From: CAVVXN01 sp963772585
Lineage (GTDB): Bacteria > Planctomycetota > PLA2 > JAEUHO01
Direction: 5' to 3'
Assembly: GCA_963772585.1 (NCBI GenBank)
Contig: CAVYXV010000009.1
Location: 496,001 to 560,000, forward strand
Length of the DNA: 64,000 nucleotides
This document shows positions 14,868 to 23,527 of the stretch, piece by piece; the first letter of the stretch is position 1, and every line of letters starts with the position of its first letter. The notes under the pieces were generated by a model, which was not told where the DNA came from, did not search any database, and was given only the letters and a program-made list of their open reading frames with translations. The position numbers and the translations under genes were made by a program.

Positions 14868-16631
14868 ATGGCCGCCCCCCTCCCCGACCTGCGCGCGTTC
14901 CTGGACCGTCTCCGCGCCCGCGGCGACCTCGCCGAGGTCGAGGCGGAGGTGGATCCGCGCCTGGAGGTCGCCGAGATCCATCGCCGGGTGATCGACGCGG
15001 GCGGTCCCGCGTTGCTCTTCCGCCGCCCGAAGGGGTCGTCGTTCGCCCTCGCGACGAACCTCTTCGGGAGCCCGCGTCGCGTGGCGCTCGCCTTCGGCGA
15101 CCGACCGAAGCGCTTCGTCGAGCGCGTGGTCGCCGCGGTCCACGAAGCGATGCCGCCGACCCCGTCGCGGCTGTGGGCGTCGAGGGCCCTCGTCCGCGAG
15201 GGGCTGAAGGTCGGCCTCAAGCGGCGGCGGCGGGGACCGGTGACCGAGGTGGAGGAAGCGCCCGCGCTCGACCGCTTTCCGGTCACGACCTCGTGGCACG
15301 GCGACGGCGGTCCGTTCTTCACGCTGCCGCTCGTCTACACGGAGCATCCGGAAACCGGCCGCCACAACCTCGGGATGTACCGCATGCAGGTGCACGACCC
15401 CGAGACGACGGGGATGCACTTCCAGATCCACAAGGGGGGCGGGTTCCACTTCCACGAGGCGGAGCGGCTCGGACGCGACCTCCCGGCCACCGTGTTTCTC
15501 GGCGGCCCGCCCGCCCTCATCCTCGCGGCCGTCGCCCCGCTCCCCGAGGACGTCCCCGAACTGCTCCTGGCGAGCCTCCTGCTGGGGGAGCGACTCCCCG
15601 TCGTGCGGTCGCACCCCCCGCACCCGCTCGTCGCCACCTGCGAGATGGCCCTGCGCGGTCGCGTGCTCGGCGGCGAGCGGCGCGGCGAGGGGCCCTTCGG
15701 CGACCACTACGGCTACAACAGCCTGCGCCACGACTACCCGGTCTTCCGGGTGGATCGGGTCTTTCGGCGGCGCGACGCGATCCTCCCGGCCACGGTCGTC
15801 GGGCCGCCGCGCCAGGAGGACTTCTTCCTCGGGGACTACCTGCAGGAGCTGCTCGCTCCCCTCGTCTCCCTGGTCATGCCGAGCGTCCTCGACCTCTGGT
15901 CCTACGGGGAGACGGGTTTCCACAGCCTGGCGGCGGCCCGCGTGAAGGACCGCTATCCCCGTGAGGCCCTCGTCTCGGGGCTGAGGATCCTCGGCGAAGG
16001 ACAACTCAGCCTGACGAAGTGCCTCCTCCTGACGGACCGCGCCGTCGACCTCAGGGACTTCCGAGCGGTGCTCGAGAGCTGGCTGGAACGTGCCGACTTC
16101 TCCAGCGACGTCGTGGTGCTCGGCAACACGGCGATGGACACGCTCGACTACACCGGGCCGATGGTGAACCGCGGGAGCAAGGCGCTCCTCGTCGGCGTGG
16201 GCGAGGCGCGGCGGAAGCTCCCGGAGCACTTTGCGGGCGATCGCCCCCCGGGCATCGCGGGCGCGCGCCCGTTCTGCCGTGGTTGTCTCGTGCTCGAGGG
16301 GCGCCCGTGGTCGGAGGCTCCGGACCAGGCGCGGGACGTCGCCAACCACCCGGCGTTCGTCGAGTGGCCGCTGCTCGTCCTCGTGGACGATCTCCAGGAG
16401 ACCACCGCGAGCGTGGCCGCGTTCCTCTGGACCGTGTTCACGCGTTTCGAACCTGCCGGCGACCTGTTCGCGCGCTCGCGCCGTGTGGAGCGCTTCCACG
16501 TCGGGCTGGAGCCGCCGGTCGTCTTCGACGCGCGCGTGCGGCCGAGCTACCCCGAGGTCATGGTCGTGGACGACGAGACGCGGGCGCTGGTGGACCGTCG
16601 CTGGAACGAGTACGGAATTCCCGGGACGTAG
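14868..16631 (+). CDS. ubiD: UbiD-family prenyl-FMN decarboxylase (MqnL-like)
   Basis: This encodes 587 residues from an ATG at 14868. It carries the UbiD signature regions: NLGMYRMQVHDPETTGMHFQIHKGGG (about 163-188, the cofactor site), the LPVVRSHPP strand, EGPFGDHYGYN with the conserved acidic residue, and the C-terminal SLTKCLLLTD stretch. Length is normal to slightly long. It should decarboxylate the prenylated naphthoate using the prenyl-FMN made by the divergent ubiX-like product. Downstream comes holA, only 17 bases away, so read-through is likely. Confidence 0.92.
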   Translation: MAAPLPDLRAFLDRLRARGDLAEVEAEVDPRLEVAEIHRRVIDAGGPALLFRRPKGSSFALATNLFGSPRRVALAFGDRPKRFVERVVAAVHEAMPPTPSRLWASRALVREGLKVGLKRRRRGPVTEVEEAPALDRFPVTTSWHGDGGPFFTLPLVYTEHPETGRHNLGMYRMQVHDPETTGMHFQIHKGGGFHFHEAERLGRDLPATVFLGGPPALILAAVAPLPEDVPELLLASLLLGERLPVVRSHPPHPLVATCEMALRGRVLGGERRGEGPFGDHYGYNSLRHDYPVFRVDRVFRRRDAILPATVVGPPRQEDFFLGDYLQELLAPLVSLVMPSVLDLWSYGETGFHSLAAARVKDRYPREALVSGLRILGEGQLSLTKCLLLTDRAVDLRDFRAVLESWLERADFSSDVVVLGNTAMDTLDYTGPMVNRGSKALLVGVGEARRKLPEHFAGDRPPGIAGARPFCRGCLVLEGRPWSEAPDQARDVANHPAFVEWPLLVLVDDLQETTASVAAFLWTVFTRFEPAGDLFARSRRVERFHVGLEPPVVFDARVRPSYPEVMVVDDETRALVDRRWNEYGIPGT

Positions 16632-16648
16632 AGGAGGCGCCACGAGCG

Positions 16649-17785
16649 GTGACCGGACTTCCCAACCCCCTTCCCGCCGCGCGCGTGGGCGAGCTTCTCG
16701 CCGAGGGCGTGCCGCCGGTGCTCGTGTTCGCGGGCGCCGAGCGCTGGTTCCGCGAGGACGGTGTGGCGCGTGTCGTCCGGGCCCTCCTGCCCGACGGGGA
16801 CGCCGGCGGACAGTTCCTGCGTTACGACGCGCGGAGGACGGAGGACCGGGAAGGGGTCTCGGCCGCGGTGGACGAACTCCGCTCCCGGGGGCTGTTCGGC
16901 GGGAACAAGGTCGTCCTCATCGAGAACCCCGAGGCGGCCACGGGACCGTGGGCCGCGGGAGGGCGGACGAGCCCGATCACGCGGCTCGCCCGAGCGGCCT
17001 CGGAGCACCCCGCCGAGGGCACCTGCCTGGTGTTGCTGACGCGTCGCCCGGTCAAGGGCCGCGAGGCCGTTCCCGCGAAGTCGCTCGTCGGGGCGGGCGC
17101 GGCCGTCGTGGACTGCCGCGCGCTCTACGACGCGCCGGGACCCTGGCAGCGGAACGTCCCCGTCCACGACCACGAGCTGTCGCGCCATCTGGTCCGGCGC
17201 GCCGCGCAGGCCCACGGGAAGCGCCTGGCGCTGGTGGACGCCCACGTCCTCACGCGGAGCGTCGGGAGCGACCTCGGCGACCTGGACGACGCGTTGCGCT
17301 CCCTGGCCCTCTACGCCGGGGAGGAGGAACGCATCACGGGGGAGACCATCCACGCCGTCGTCGGGGCGACGCGGACGGATCCGGCGTGGCTGTTGGTGGA
17401 CGCGGTCTTCGAACGCGACCGCGAGCGCGCGCTGGACCTGCTCGATCAGGCCCTGGCGCGGGGACTCGGCGACGCGGGAGGGGCGGCGCCCGTGCGGGGC
17501 CCGGAGGCGCTCTTCGCCTACCTCGCCGCAGCGCTGCACGGGCAGTACCGGAAGATCCTGCGGGCGGCGGAGGCGCTCGCGTCGGGGGAGGAGCCCGCGG
17601 CCGTGGCCCGGGCCGCCGGCGTGCCGCCCTTCAAGGCGGAGGCGTTTCTCGCGCGCTGCCCCCGCGACCCGGGCCCCCTGCTGGCCCGGCACGCCGCGTT
17701 CTTCGAGGCCGAGGCGGGGGTCAAGAGCGGGCGCGTTCCCGCCCGCGTGGCCCTGGAGCGGCTGGTGCTCGCCCTCGTGGTTTGA
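16649..17785 (+). CDS. holA: DNA polymerase III delta subunit
   Basis: This encodes 378 residues from a GTG at 16649, with GAGGAGG 11 bases upstream. The delta subunit opens the sliding clamp in the clamp-loader complex. The AAA+-like fold is diverged and lacks a Walker A, as expected for delta. LVFAGAERWFREDGVARVV, the LRSRGLFGGNKVVLIENPE region and a C-terminal helical domain (AYLAAALHGQYRKILRAAE) match the family. Identification rests on this overall pattern plus gene order before mutL, so it is a little less certain than its neighbours. Confidence 0.78.
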   Translation: MTGLPNPLPAARVGELLAEGVPPVLVFAGAERWFREDGVARVVRALLPDGDAGGQFLRYDARRTEDREGVSAAVDELRSRGLFGGNKVVLIENPEAATGPWAAGGRTSPITRLARAASEHPAEGTCLVLLTRRPVKGREAVPAKSLVGAGAAVVDCRALYDAPGPWQRNVPVHDHELSRHLVRRAAQAHGKRLALVDAHVLTRSVGSDLGDLDDALRSLALYAGEEERITGETIHAVVGATRTDPAWLLVDAVFERDRERALDLLDQALARGLGDAGGAAPVRGPEALFAYLAAALHGQYRKILRAAEALASGEEPAAVARAAGVPPFKAEAFLARCPRDPGPLLARHAAFFEAEAGVKSGRVPARVALERLVLALVV

Positions 17786-17817
17786 ACGGGGGGCAGGGGT
17801 CCGTCCCCCGCCGCCCG

Positions 17818-17823
17818 TAGGGT
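17818..17823 (+). promoter_or_regulatory. -10 box before mutL
   Basis: TAGGGT ends nine bases before the mutL ATG, and no ribosome site is present. A GC-rich imperfect hairpin (about 17786-17818) between the holA stop and this box may terminate holA transcripts, letting mutL start on its own, probably leaderless, mRNA. Confidence 0.4.
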
Positions 17824-17832
17824 GACACGGGC

Positions 17833-19614
17833 ATGGGCCGGATCCACGTCCTCGAAGCGCACGTCGTGAACCAGATCGCCGCGGGAGAGGTGATCGAGCG
17901 GCCCGCGTCCGTCGTGAAGGAGCTCGTCGAGAACGCGCTCGACGCCGGCGCCCGCCGGGTGGACGTGCGCGTCGAGGAGGGCGGGACGGCGGTCGTCGAG
18001 GTGGCCGACGATGGGTGCGGCATGGAGGCGGATGACCTCGCGGCGGCGTTCCTTCCGCACGCCACGAGCAAGGTGGACGACGTCGAGGACCTGGTGCACA
18101 TCGCGAGCCTGGGCTTTCGCGGAGAGGCGCTCGCGAGTCTCGGCAGCGTGGCGCGCGTGACGATCGTGTCCCGGACGGCGGACGCGGCCGGCGCGTGGTT
18201 GGTCGAGAACCGCGAGGGGGTGATCGGTGACGTGGAGCCTGCCGCGGGCGCCCCCGGCACCGTGGTCCGTGCCGAGGGCCTCTTCCACCACGTGCCGGCG
18301 CGCCGGAAGTTCCTCCGGAGCGCTCCGACCGAGCTCGGCCATGTGCGCACCCTCGTGGGGAACTTCGCCCTCGCCTGGCCCGACGTGGCCTTCCGGCTCC
18401 GGCTGGGGCCGCGGACGCTGCTCGACCTGCCGCCGTGCGGGGATCGCCGCGCGCGGATCGCCGCCCTCCACGGCGACGACGTGGCGAGCGCGCTCCTCCG
18501 CGTGGAGGCCGCCACCGGCGACCTGGCCCTCGAGGGTTGGGTCGGGCCGCCGTCGCTCCATCGCGCCGACGGTCGGCTCGAGCAGACGTTCCTGAACGGC
18601 CGACACGTCCGCGACAAGACGATCGCGCACGCGCTCCGCGTCGCCTACGACGGCCTCCTCCCGCCCGGCGGGCGGCGGCCGGTTGCGTTCCTCTTCCTCT
18701 CCTGCGACCCGGGCCGCGTCGACGTGAACGTCCACCCCGCCAAGGCGGAGGTGCGCTGGCGGGAGACGAACCCCGTGCACGCGCTCGTTCGAACGGCGAT
18801 CCGCCGCACCCTGGAGGGCGCGGAGCCGGGCGTGGACGTCGCCCTGGATTCCCGGTCGGCCGTGCCCGCGCACACGCGCGAGGCCGTGGAGTTCGCCTTC
18901 ACGCATCCGCCGGCGGTCCCGGCCGGCAGCGCCGCGCGCGGGGCGATGGCCGCGGACCGCCCGTCCCCGGGCCCGCCCGTCGGCGTGGATCCCGGGCCGC
19001 CGCCGCCCGACACCGCCGCGCGCTCCGGACGCGGCCTCCGTCCGGTGGGGCAGGCGCTGGGGACGTACCTCGTGCTCGAGGGCGCCGACGAGATCGTGCT
19101 GGTGGACCAGCACGCGCTGCACGAGCGCGTCCTCTACGAGCGGATCTCCGAGCGCCTCCGCGAGAAGGGCGCGCTGGAGGTGCAGCGCCTGCTCGTGCCC
19201 GCCGTCGTCCAACTCGACCCGCCCCAGGTCCAGACGCTTGCGGAAGCCGAGGAGATCGTGGCGAACCTGGGCTGGCACGTCGAACCGTTCGGGGACGACG
19301 CCGTCGCGATCCACGGCATGCCGGCGCTGCTGAAGCGCCCGGACCCCGAGGCGACGCTCCGAGCGCTCCTCGATGCCCTGGAGCGGGGCGTGCACGAGGG
19401 CTTCGACCGGGCCCGTCTCCTCGACGATGCCGTGGACCGGCTCGCGTGCCGGGCCGCGGTGATGGCGGGCGACCGTCTGCATGCCGACGAGGTGCTCGCG
19501 CTGCTCGAACAGGCGGAGTCCCTCGCGCACGCGCACTCGTGCCCGCACGGGCGGCCGACGCGCCTCACGCTGCCCCGCGCGAAGCTCGAGCGCTGGTTCC
19601 ACCGCCAGGTGTGA
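17833..19614 (+). CDS. mutL: DNA mismatch repair protein MutL, endonuclease type
   Basis: This encodes 593 residues from an ATG at 17833. The GHKL ATPase motifs are clear: VKELVENALDAG (about 30-41), DDGCGM and LGFRGEALASLGSVA. The C-terminal domain carries DQHALHERVLYE, which matches DQHAx2Ex4E (Asp425), plus ACRAAVMAGD and the CPHGRP motif. Those residues mark MutL proteins that nick DNA themselves, as in bacteria lacking MutH. The linker (about 340-400) is Pro/Ala-rich. mutS is not in the window. Confidence 0.96.
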   Translation: MGRIHVLEAHVVNQIAAGEVIERPASVVKELVENALDAGARRVDVRVEEGGTAVVEVADDGCGMEADDLAAAFLPHATSKVDDVEDLVHIASLGFRGEALASLGSVARVTIVSRTADAAGAWLVENREGVIGDVEPAAGAPGTVVRAEGLFHHVPARRKFLRSAPTELGHVRTLVGNFALAWPDVAFRLRLGPRTLLDLPPCGDRRARIAALHGDDVASALLRVEAATGDLALEGWVGPPSLHRADGRLEQTFLNGRHVRDKTIAHALRVAYDGLLPPGGRRPVAFLFLSCDPGRVDVNVHPAKAEVRWRETNPVHALVRTAIRRTLEGAEPGVDVALDSRSAVPAHTREAVEFAFTHPPAVPAGSAARGAMAADRPSPGPPVGVDPGPPPPDTAARSGRGLRPVGQALGTYLVLEGADEIVLVDQHALHERVLYERISERLREKGALEVQRLLVPAVVQLDPPQVQTLAEAEEIVANLGWHVEPFGDDAVAIHGMPALLKRPDPEATLRALLDALERGVHEGFDRARLLDDAVDRLACRAAVMAGDRLHADEVLALLEQAESLAHAHSCPHGRPTRLTLPRAKLERWFHRQV

Positions 19615-19920
19615 CGTCCGGCCGGGACCGGCCTTCCCCGCCGAAGACGAGAGCCCCGCCCTCCGACGTGGCGGACTGGCCCGCAGGATCCACGAACGGA
19701 CGTGGAATCGCGCGGCCCTGGCACGCATCTCGCGTCCGATGCCGGCGTTGCTCGTCGTCGGCGACCCTACGGGGTCGCCTCCTCCTCGCCCCTTGGCCTC
19801 GAACCCGAGCTCCGCACCAGGACACCCCGTGGACGGGGAACGAGACGCGCATCCCCCCGTCGCTCGTTGACGGTCCACCACCTCGGGCTGTCCCGTCGCG
19901 CGCTTCGCGGGCAGTGCAGG
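19615..19920. other. 306-base intergenic region with degenerate repeat modules and a hairpin
   Basis: No supported gene lies here. Bases 19680-19720 resemble 63399-63441 (about 36 of 42 aligned) and 19714-19744 resemble 37211-37241 (about 29 of 31). A perfect eight-base stem with loop TACG lies at 19760-19779. The region separates convergent genes (mutL and the LolA-like gene). Confidence 0.6.
19760..19779 (+). terminator. Hairpin downstream of mutL
   Basis: GGCGACCC, loop TACG, GGGTCGCC is a perfect stem-loop followed by TCCTCCTC. It could terminate mutL transcripts about 145 bases after the stop, but the distance and lack of a pure T tract make this uncertain. Confidence 0.35.
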
Positions 19921-20826
19921 CTAGGGAGCCCAGCGGCTGGCGTCGATCCCCGCGTTGATCTTGATGTCGTCCACGAATGCCGTGAGGAACGGCTGGGGGA
20001 CCGACTTTCCGGTCTTGGGATCGATGAGGATCGCGAATCCCTGGATGCGCCGTGGATAGCGGAAGGCCCGCTTCTCCGAGCGCGGCGAGTCCCACTCGCG
20101 GAGGATGTAGTCCTCCGTGGGGATGTTCTGCGAGGGGTCGCCCTCGACGCGCACCACACCGGGCCACGTGCCGACCACCTGGCCGGTCTTGGGGTCGTTC
20201 GTCCATGCGATCCAGAAGGTGATGTCCGCCTTGCCCGACACCTTCCGCACGATCTTCAGCCAGTCGCCCTCGTAGCTGCCGTTCCCGATCCGCCGTCCCT
20301 GGTAGATGAACGTGACGCCCGGACCCTTGAGGGTCTCGGGTGCGAGGAAGGAGGCGACATCGGAGAGGCGGTCGCGATCCTGCTCGAGCTGTCCGAGCGC
20401 CCGTATGCCCTCGCTGCTCCTCCCGAGGGTCTGCACGCGCCCGTCCGGGGTCTTCATCCACCCGGTGTTCGCGTTCAGCACCTTCGTGGTCGTCGCGTTG
20501 TTGGAGGTCAGCTCCCAGCGGTAGCGGTCGGGGTCCTGCCACCAGATCCTGAGCTGCCCCTCCATCTGGCCCTCGTCGAGGTTCAGTTTGGCGTCGAGCT
20601 TGGCGTAGAAGTCCTGGACGCGGGAGATGCCCCGGCCGCCGCGGGAGACGTAGCGGATCGCGTCGTCGAAGTACCGCGCGCCGAGAACGGCGGGATCCTG
20701 GGCCGCCGGCTTTCGGCCCGGGCTGGCGCTGGACCCACCCCCGGCGTACACCGGGGATCCCGACACGAGCGGCAGCAGCGCGAGGGCGAGCACGAACGGG
20801 GCGAGGGCGAAGCGGGGGGTGGACAT
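19921..20826 (-). CDS. Secreted LolA-like protein, function unknown
   Basis: This encodes 301 residues from an ATG at 20826 with GAGAGAGG upstream and a TATCCT box at 20881-20876. A signal peptide occupies about residues 1-28 (PVYAG). The rest is predicted to be mostly strands: YAKLDAKLNLDEGQMEGQLRI and WWQDPDRYRWEL, followed by NATTTKVLNANTGWMKTPDG, resemble the half-barrel of outer-membrane lipoprotein carriers (LolA/LolB-like), in which a membrane-derived hydrophobic ligand is bound. A lipid- or lipoprotein-handling role in the periplasm is therefore possible. It is not a confident LolA, as length and C-terminus differ. Confidence 0.65.
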   Translation of the reverse strand: MSTPRFALAPFVLALALLPLVSGSPVYAGGGSSASPGRKPAAQDPAVLGARYFDDAIRYVSRGGRGISRVQDFYAKLDAKLNLDEGQMEGQLRIWWQDPDRYRWELTSNNATTTKVLNANTGWMKTPDGRVQTLGRSSEGIRALGQLEQDRDRLSDVASFLAPETLKGPGVTFIYQGRRIGNGSYEGDWLKIVRKVSGKADITFWIAWTNDPKTGQVVGTWPGVVRVEGDPSQNIPTEDYILREWDSPRSEKRAFRYPRRIQGFAILIDPKTGKSVPQPFLTAFVDDIKINAGIDASRWAP

Positions 20827-20902
20827 GGTTCCTCTCTCCCGATGATCCGAGGACGGCCACTGGGGCGCGAAACGCAGGATACCTCCGGGGGGGGGACATG
20901 GG

Positions 20903-22201
20903 GTGAAGGCCCACGAGCAGGTGCGATCCGCGGTCCTCGGACCGGGTGCGCGGCTGCACGTCCTCTCCACGCGGCGGTTCACCACGACGTGGTGTCGGGT
21001 GGCCCTCGTCCGTGACCTGGGCGCCGAGGCGACCGCGACGGCGTTGCTCGCCTCCTGCCTGCAAGCCGCAACGGCGAGGAGCCCCACCCGGGAGGCCCTG
21101 GCCGAACGCCTGGCCGACCTGTACGGCGCCTCGCTCTCCGTCTCCGTGGCGAAGACCGGGGACGCCTCGCTCCTCTTCGCCTCGCTCGAGTGGCCAGCGC
21201 GCGCGGTGGGGGGCCGTGGAGCGCCGCTCGCGAGCGGACTCGCGTTCCTCCGAGAGGTGCTGACGGCCCCCGTGCGCGCGGCGGGCGGCTCGGACCTGGA
21301 TCCGGGGATCGTGGCGCTGGAGGCCCAGAACCACGTGCGGAGCCTTCTCGCGCTCCAGGACGACCGGGCCCACTACGCGCTCCGGCGCTGTCTCTCGGTC
21401 ACGTGTCGCGGGGAACCCTACGGCCTCGACGTGCTCGGTCGCGTCGAGGACGTGCCGGCCGCGACGCCCGCCGCGCTGGGTCGTCTCCACGGCCGGCTGA
21501 TCGCGCGGGCCCCCGTGGAGATCCTCCTCGCGGGCGACGTCGCCCCCGCGGGCGCGGCCCGCGCCGTCCGGCGCCACCTGCTGTGGGACGGCCGCGCCTC
21601 GCGCATCGGGCGCATGCCCCGCGTGGTGGGGGTGCAGTCGGCGCCGTCCCGTCCGCGGCGCATCGAAGAGGAGAAGGAGGTCCAGCAGTCGCGCCTCGTC
21701 CTCGCCTGGCGGGCGGCGATCCGCCCCTCCTCGCCCCTCCTCCCCGCGGGCCTCGTGCTGGCCGGCGTGCTGGGAGGCGGAAGCTACGGGCGCCTCTTCC
21801 GCGTGCTCCGCGAGGAACGGGGGCTCTGCTACGACGCCCACGCGTCGTGGCATCCGGCGAAGGGCCTCCTGACCGTCGAGGCCGGTGTGGAGCCGGACCG
21901 CGTCCCGGAGGCGATCCGGGTCATCCGCGCCCTCGTTCGCGAGATGGCGCACGGCCGGGTGGACCCCGTCTCGCGGCAGGGGTTCCTGCAGGCCGTCCGG
22001 AGCCGCGTGGCCACGCTGGCGGACGACCGCTCCGGGATGATGGGCACCCAGCACGAGGCCCTCCTCCTCGGCGTGGACCCGTCGCCGGAGCGCCTCCGCC
22101 GGGCCATGGAGGCGGTGGACGCCCGCGCGCTGGCCCGGCTCGGCCGGCGCCTGGGACCGGCGACGACCTACGTCCTGTGTCCGCGGGGGGGCGCGGGGTG
22201 A
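20903..22201 (+). CDS. M16-family peptidase-like protein, catalytically inactive (YmfF-like)
   Basis: This encodes 432 residues from a GTG at 20903. It has the two-lobed M16 architecture. LADLYGASLSVSVAKTGDASLLFASL matches the first-lobe beta region and GSYGRLFRVLREERGLCYDAHASW is the C-terminal-lobe motif that contributes the Arg-Tyr pair. The zinc-binding HxxEH is absent from the first lobe. It overlaps the next gene by four bases (GTGA). That gene has the intact HxxEH, so the two probably form one heterodimeric protease, as the YmfF/YmfH pair is thought to. Confidence 0.82.
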   Translation: MKAHEQVRSAVLGPGARLHVLSTRRFTTTWCRVALVRDLGAEATATALLASCLQAATARSPTREALAERLADLYGASLSVSVAKTGDASLLFASLEWPARAVGGRGAPLASGLAFLREVLTAPVRAAGGSDLDPGIVALEAQNHVRSLLALQDDRAHYALRRCLSVTCRGEPYGLDVLGRVEDVPAATPAALGRLHGRLIARAPVEILLAGDVAPAGAARAVRRHLLWDGRASRIGRMPRVVGVQSAPSRPRRIEEEKEVQQSRLVLAWRAAIRPSSPLLPAGLVLAGVLGGGSYGRLFRVLREERGLCYDAHASWHPAKGLLTVEAGVEPDRVPEAIRVIRALVREMAHGRVDPVSRQGFLQAVRSRVATLADDRSGMMGTQHEALLLGVDPSPERLRRAMEAVDARALARLGRRLGPATTYVLCPRGGAG

Positions 22202-23496
22202 GCGGCCGCCGCCGACTCGTCCGCCTCGAGGCTCCCGGCACGCGGCTCGCGGTCCACCGGGGGCGCGCCCGGTCCGGCATGGACGTCTGGGTCGCCCCGA
22301 TGCGGGGCTTCCGGACGCTGCACGCCGTGGTGGCGGCCCGTTTCGGCTCGCGGGACGTCGCCCTGGCCGACGGCACGCCGCTGCCCGAGGGCACCGCGCA
22401 CTTCCTGGAGCACGAGATGTTCCAGAAGGCGGACGGCGACCTGTTCCTCCGGTTCGAGGCGCGCGGGGCGTCGGCGAACGCCTACACGACGTTCTCGACG
22501 ACCGCTTTCCTGTTCTCCAGCCCCGGGGACCTCGCCGCGAACGTGACGGACCTCCTGGAGGGCGTGCGGCGCCTCGAGGTGGACGAAGCGGGCGTCCTCC
22601 GGGAGCGGGCGATCATCGGCCAGGAGATCGCCATGTACGACGACGACCCGGGCTGGCGCGGCATGCTCGAACTCCTGGGCGCCCTCTACCACCGCCACCC
22701 CGTCCGGACCGACATCGCCGGGACGAGGGATTCGATCCAGCGGATCGACCTGCCGCTGTTGCGGCGGGCGCAGGAGGCGGCGTACCGGCCGGCGAATCTC
22801 GTCCTCGTCGTGGCCGGCGACGTGGATCCGGGGGAGGTGCTCGATCTCGCGGACGCCACCGGGGCCGATGGCCCGGCCCGGGGGCGCGGCGGGCGGATCC
22901 GGCGCGCGCCGTGGGGCACGGAACCGCGCCGGGTGCGCCGGCGCGAGGCGGTGCTGGGCCTGGACGTATCGCGTCCGCACGTGCACCTCGGCATCAAGGA
23001 GACCCCGCCCCGGGGTCGGGCGGCCCGCCGCCGCATGCATGTGGAGGGCGCCCTCGTGATGGACCTCCTCTTCGGGCACGGCGGCATGGTCGAGGCGCCG
23101 CTCTACCGGGAGGGGTGGACCGACGAGTCGCTCGGCGCCGGCTACGAGGCCGAGGGGGACTACGCGCACGCGATCGTCTCGGCCGAGGTGGACGATGCCG
23201 GGGCGTATCGGAGGCGCCTCGCCGCCGCGCTCGCCGAGGTCGCCCGGGCGGGCCTCGACGCCCGCCGCCTCGAACGCTCCCGGCGCCGTGCGGTGGGGCA
23301 GTTCCTGCGTACGTTCAACGCCCCGGAGTCCGTGGCCCAGTGGCTGCTCGGGCACGCCGTGGCGGGCGAGCCGCTGGACGCCCGGTGGGCCCTCCTCCTC
23401 GCGGCCGATCCGAGGCGGCTCGAGCGCCGCCTGCGGGAGATGGTGGCGGCGCCACGCTCGTGGGCGGTTCTCCTTCCCCTCGAAGCGGCCCGTTGA
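22198..23496 (+). CDS. M16-family zinc peptidase (YmfH-like)
   Basis: This encodes 432 residues from a GTG at 22198, translationally coupled to the preceding gene. The zinc site is complete: HFLEH at 68-72, with Glu71 as base, and a third ligand Glu143 in IIGQEIAMYDDDPGW. NAYTTFSTTAFLF and the PANLVLVVAGDVDP strand are typical first-lobe features. It likely works with the inactive partner upstream on peptides. Location is probably cytoplasmic, since no signal peptide was seen on either protein. No other pathway genes are adjacent. Confidence 0.87.
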   Translation: MSGRRRLVRLEAPGTRLAVHRGRARSGMDVWVAPMRGFRTLHAVVAARFGSRDVALADGTPLPEGTAHFLEHEMFQKADGDLFLRFEARGASANAYTTFSTTAFLFSSPGDLAANVTDLLEGVRRLEVDEAGVLRERAIIGQEIAMYDDDPGWRGMLELLGALYHRHPVRTDIAGTRDSIQRIDLPLLRRAQEAAYRPANLVLVVAGDVDPGEVLDLADATGADGPARGRGGRIRRAPWGTEPRRVRRREAVLGLDVSRPHVHLGIKETPPRGRAARRRMHVEGALVMDLLFGHGGMVEAPLYREGWTDESLGAGYEAEGDYAHAIVSAEVDDAGAYRRRLAAALAEVARAGLDARRLERSRRRAVGQFLRTFNAPESVAQWLLGHAVAGEPLDARWALLLAADPRRLERRLREMVAAPRSWAVLLPLEAAR

Positions 23497-23514
23497 GCCG
23501 GGTCGCCCGGGACG

Positions 23515-23520
23515 TAGAAT
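23515..23520 (+). promoter_or_regulatory. -10 box of a probably leaderless WYL-regulator transcript
   Basis: TAGAAT, close to the sigma-70 consensus, ends seven bases before the ATG at 23528. There is no ribosome site, so the start codon would be at or next to the transcription start. Confidence 0.55.
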
Positions 23521-23527
23521 CGCGCCG

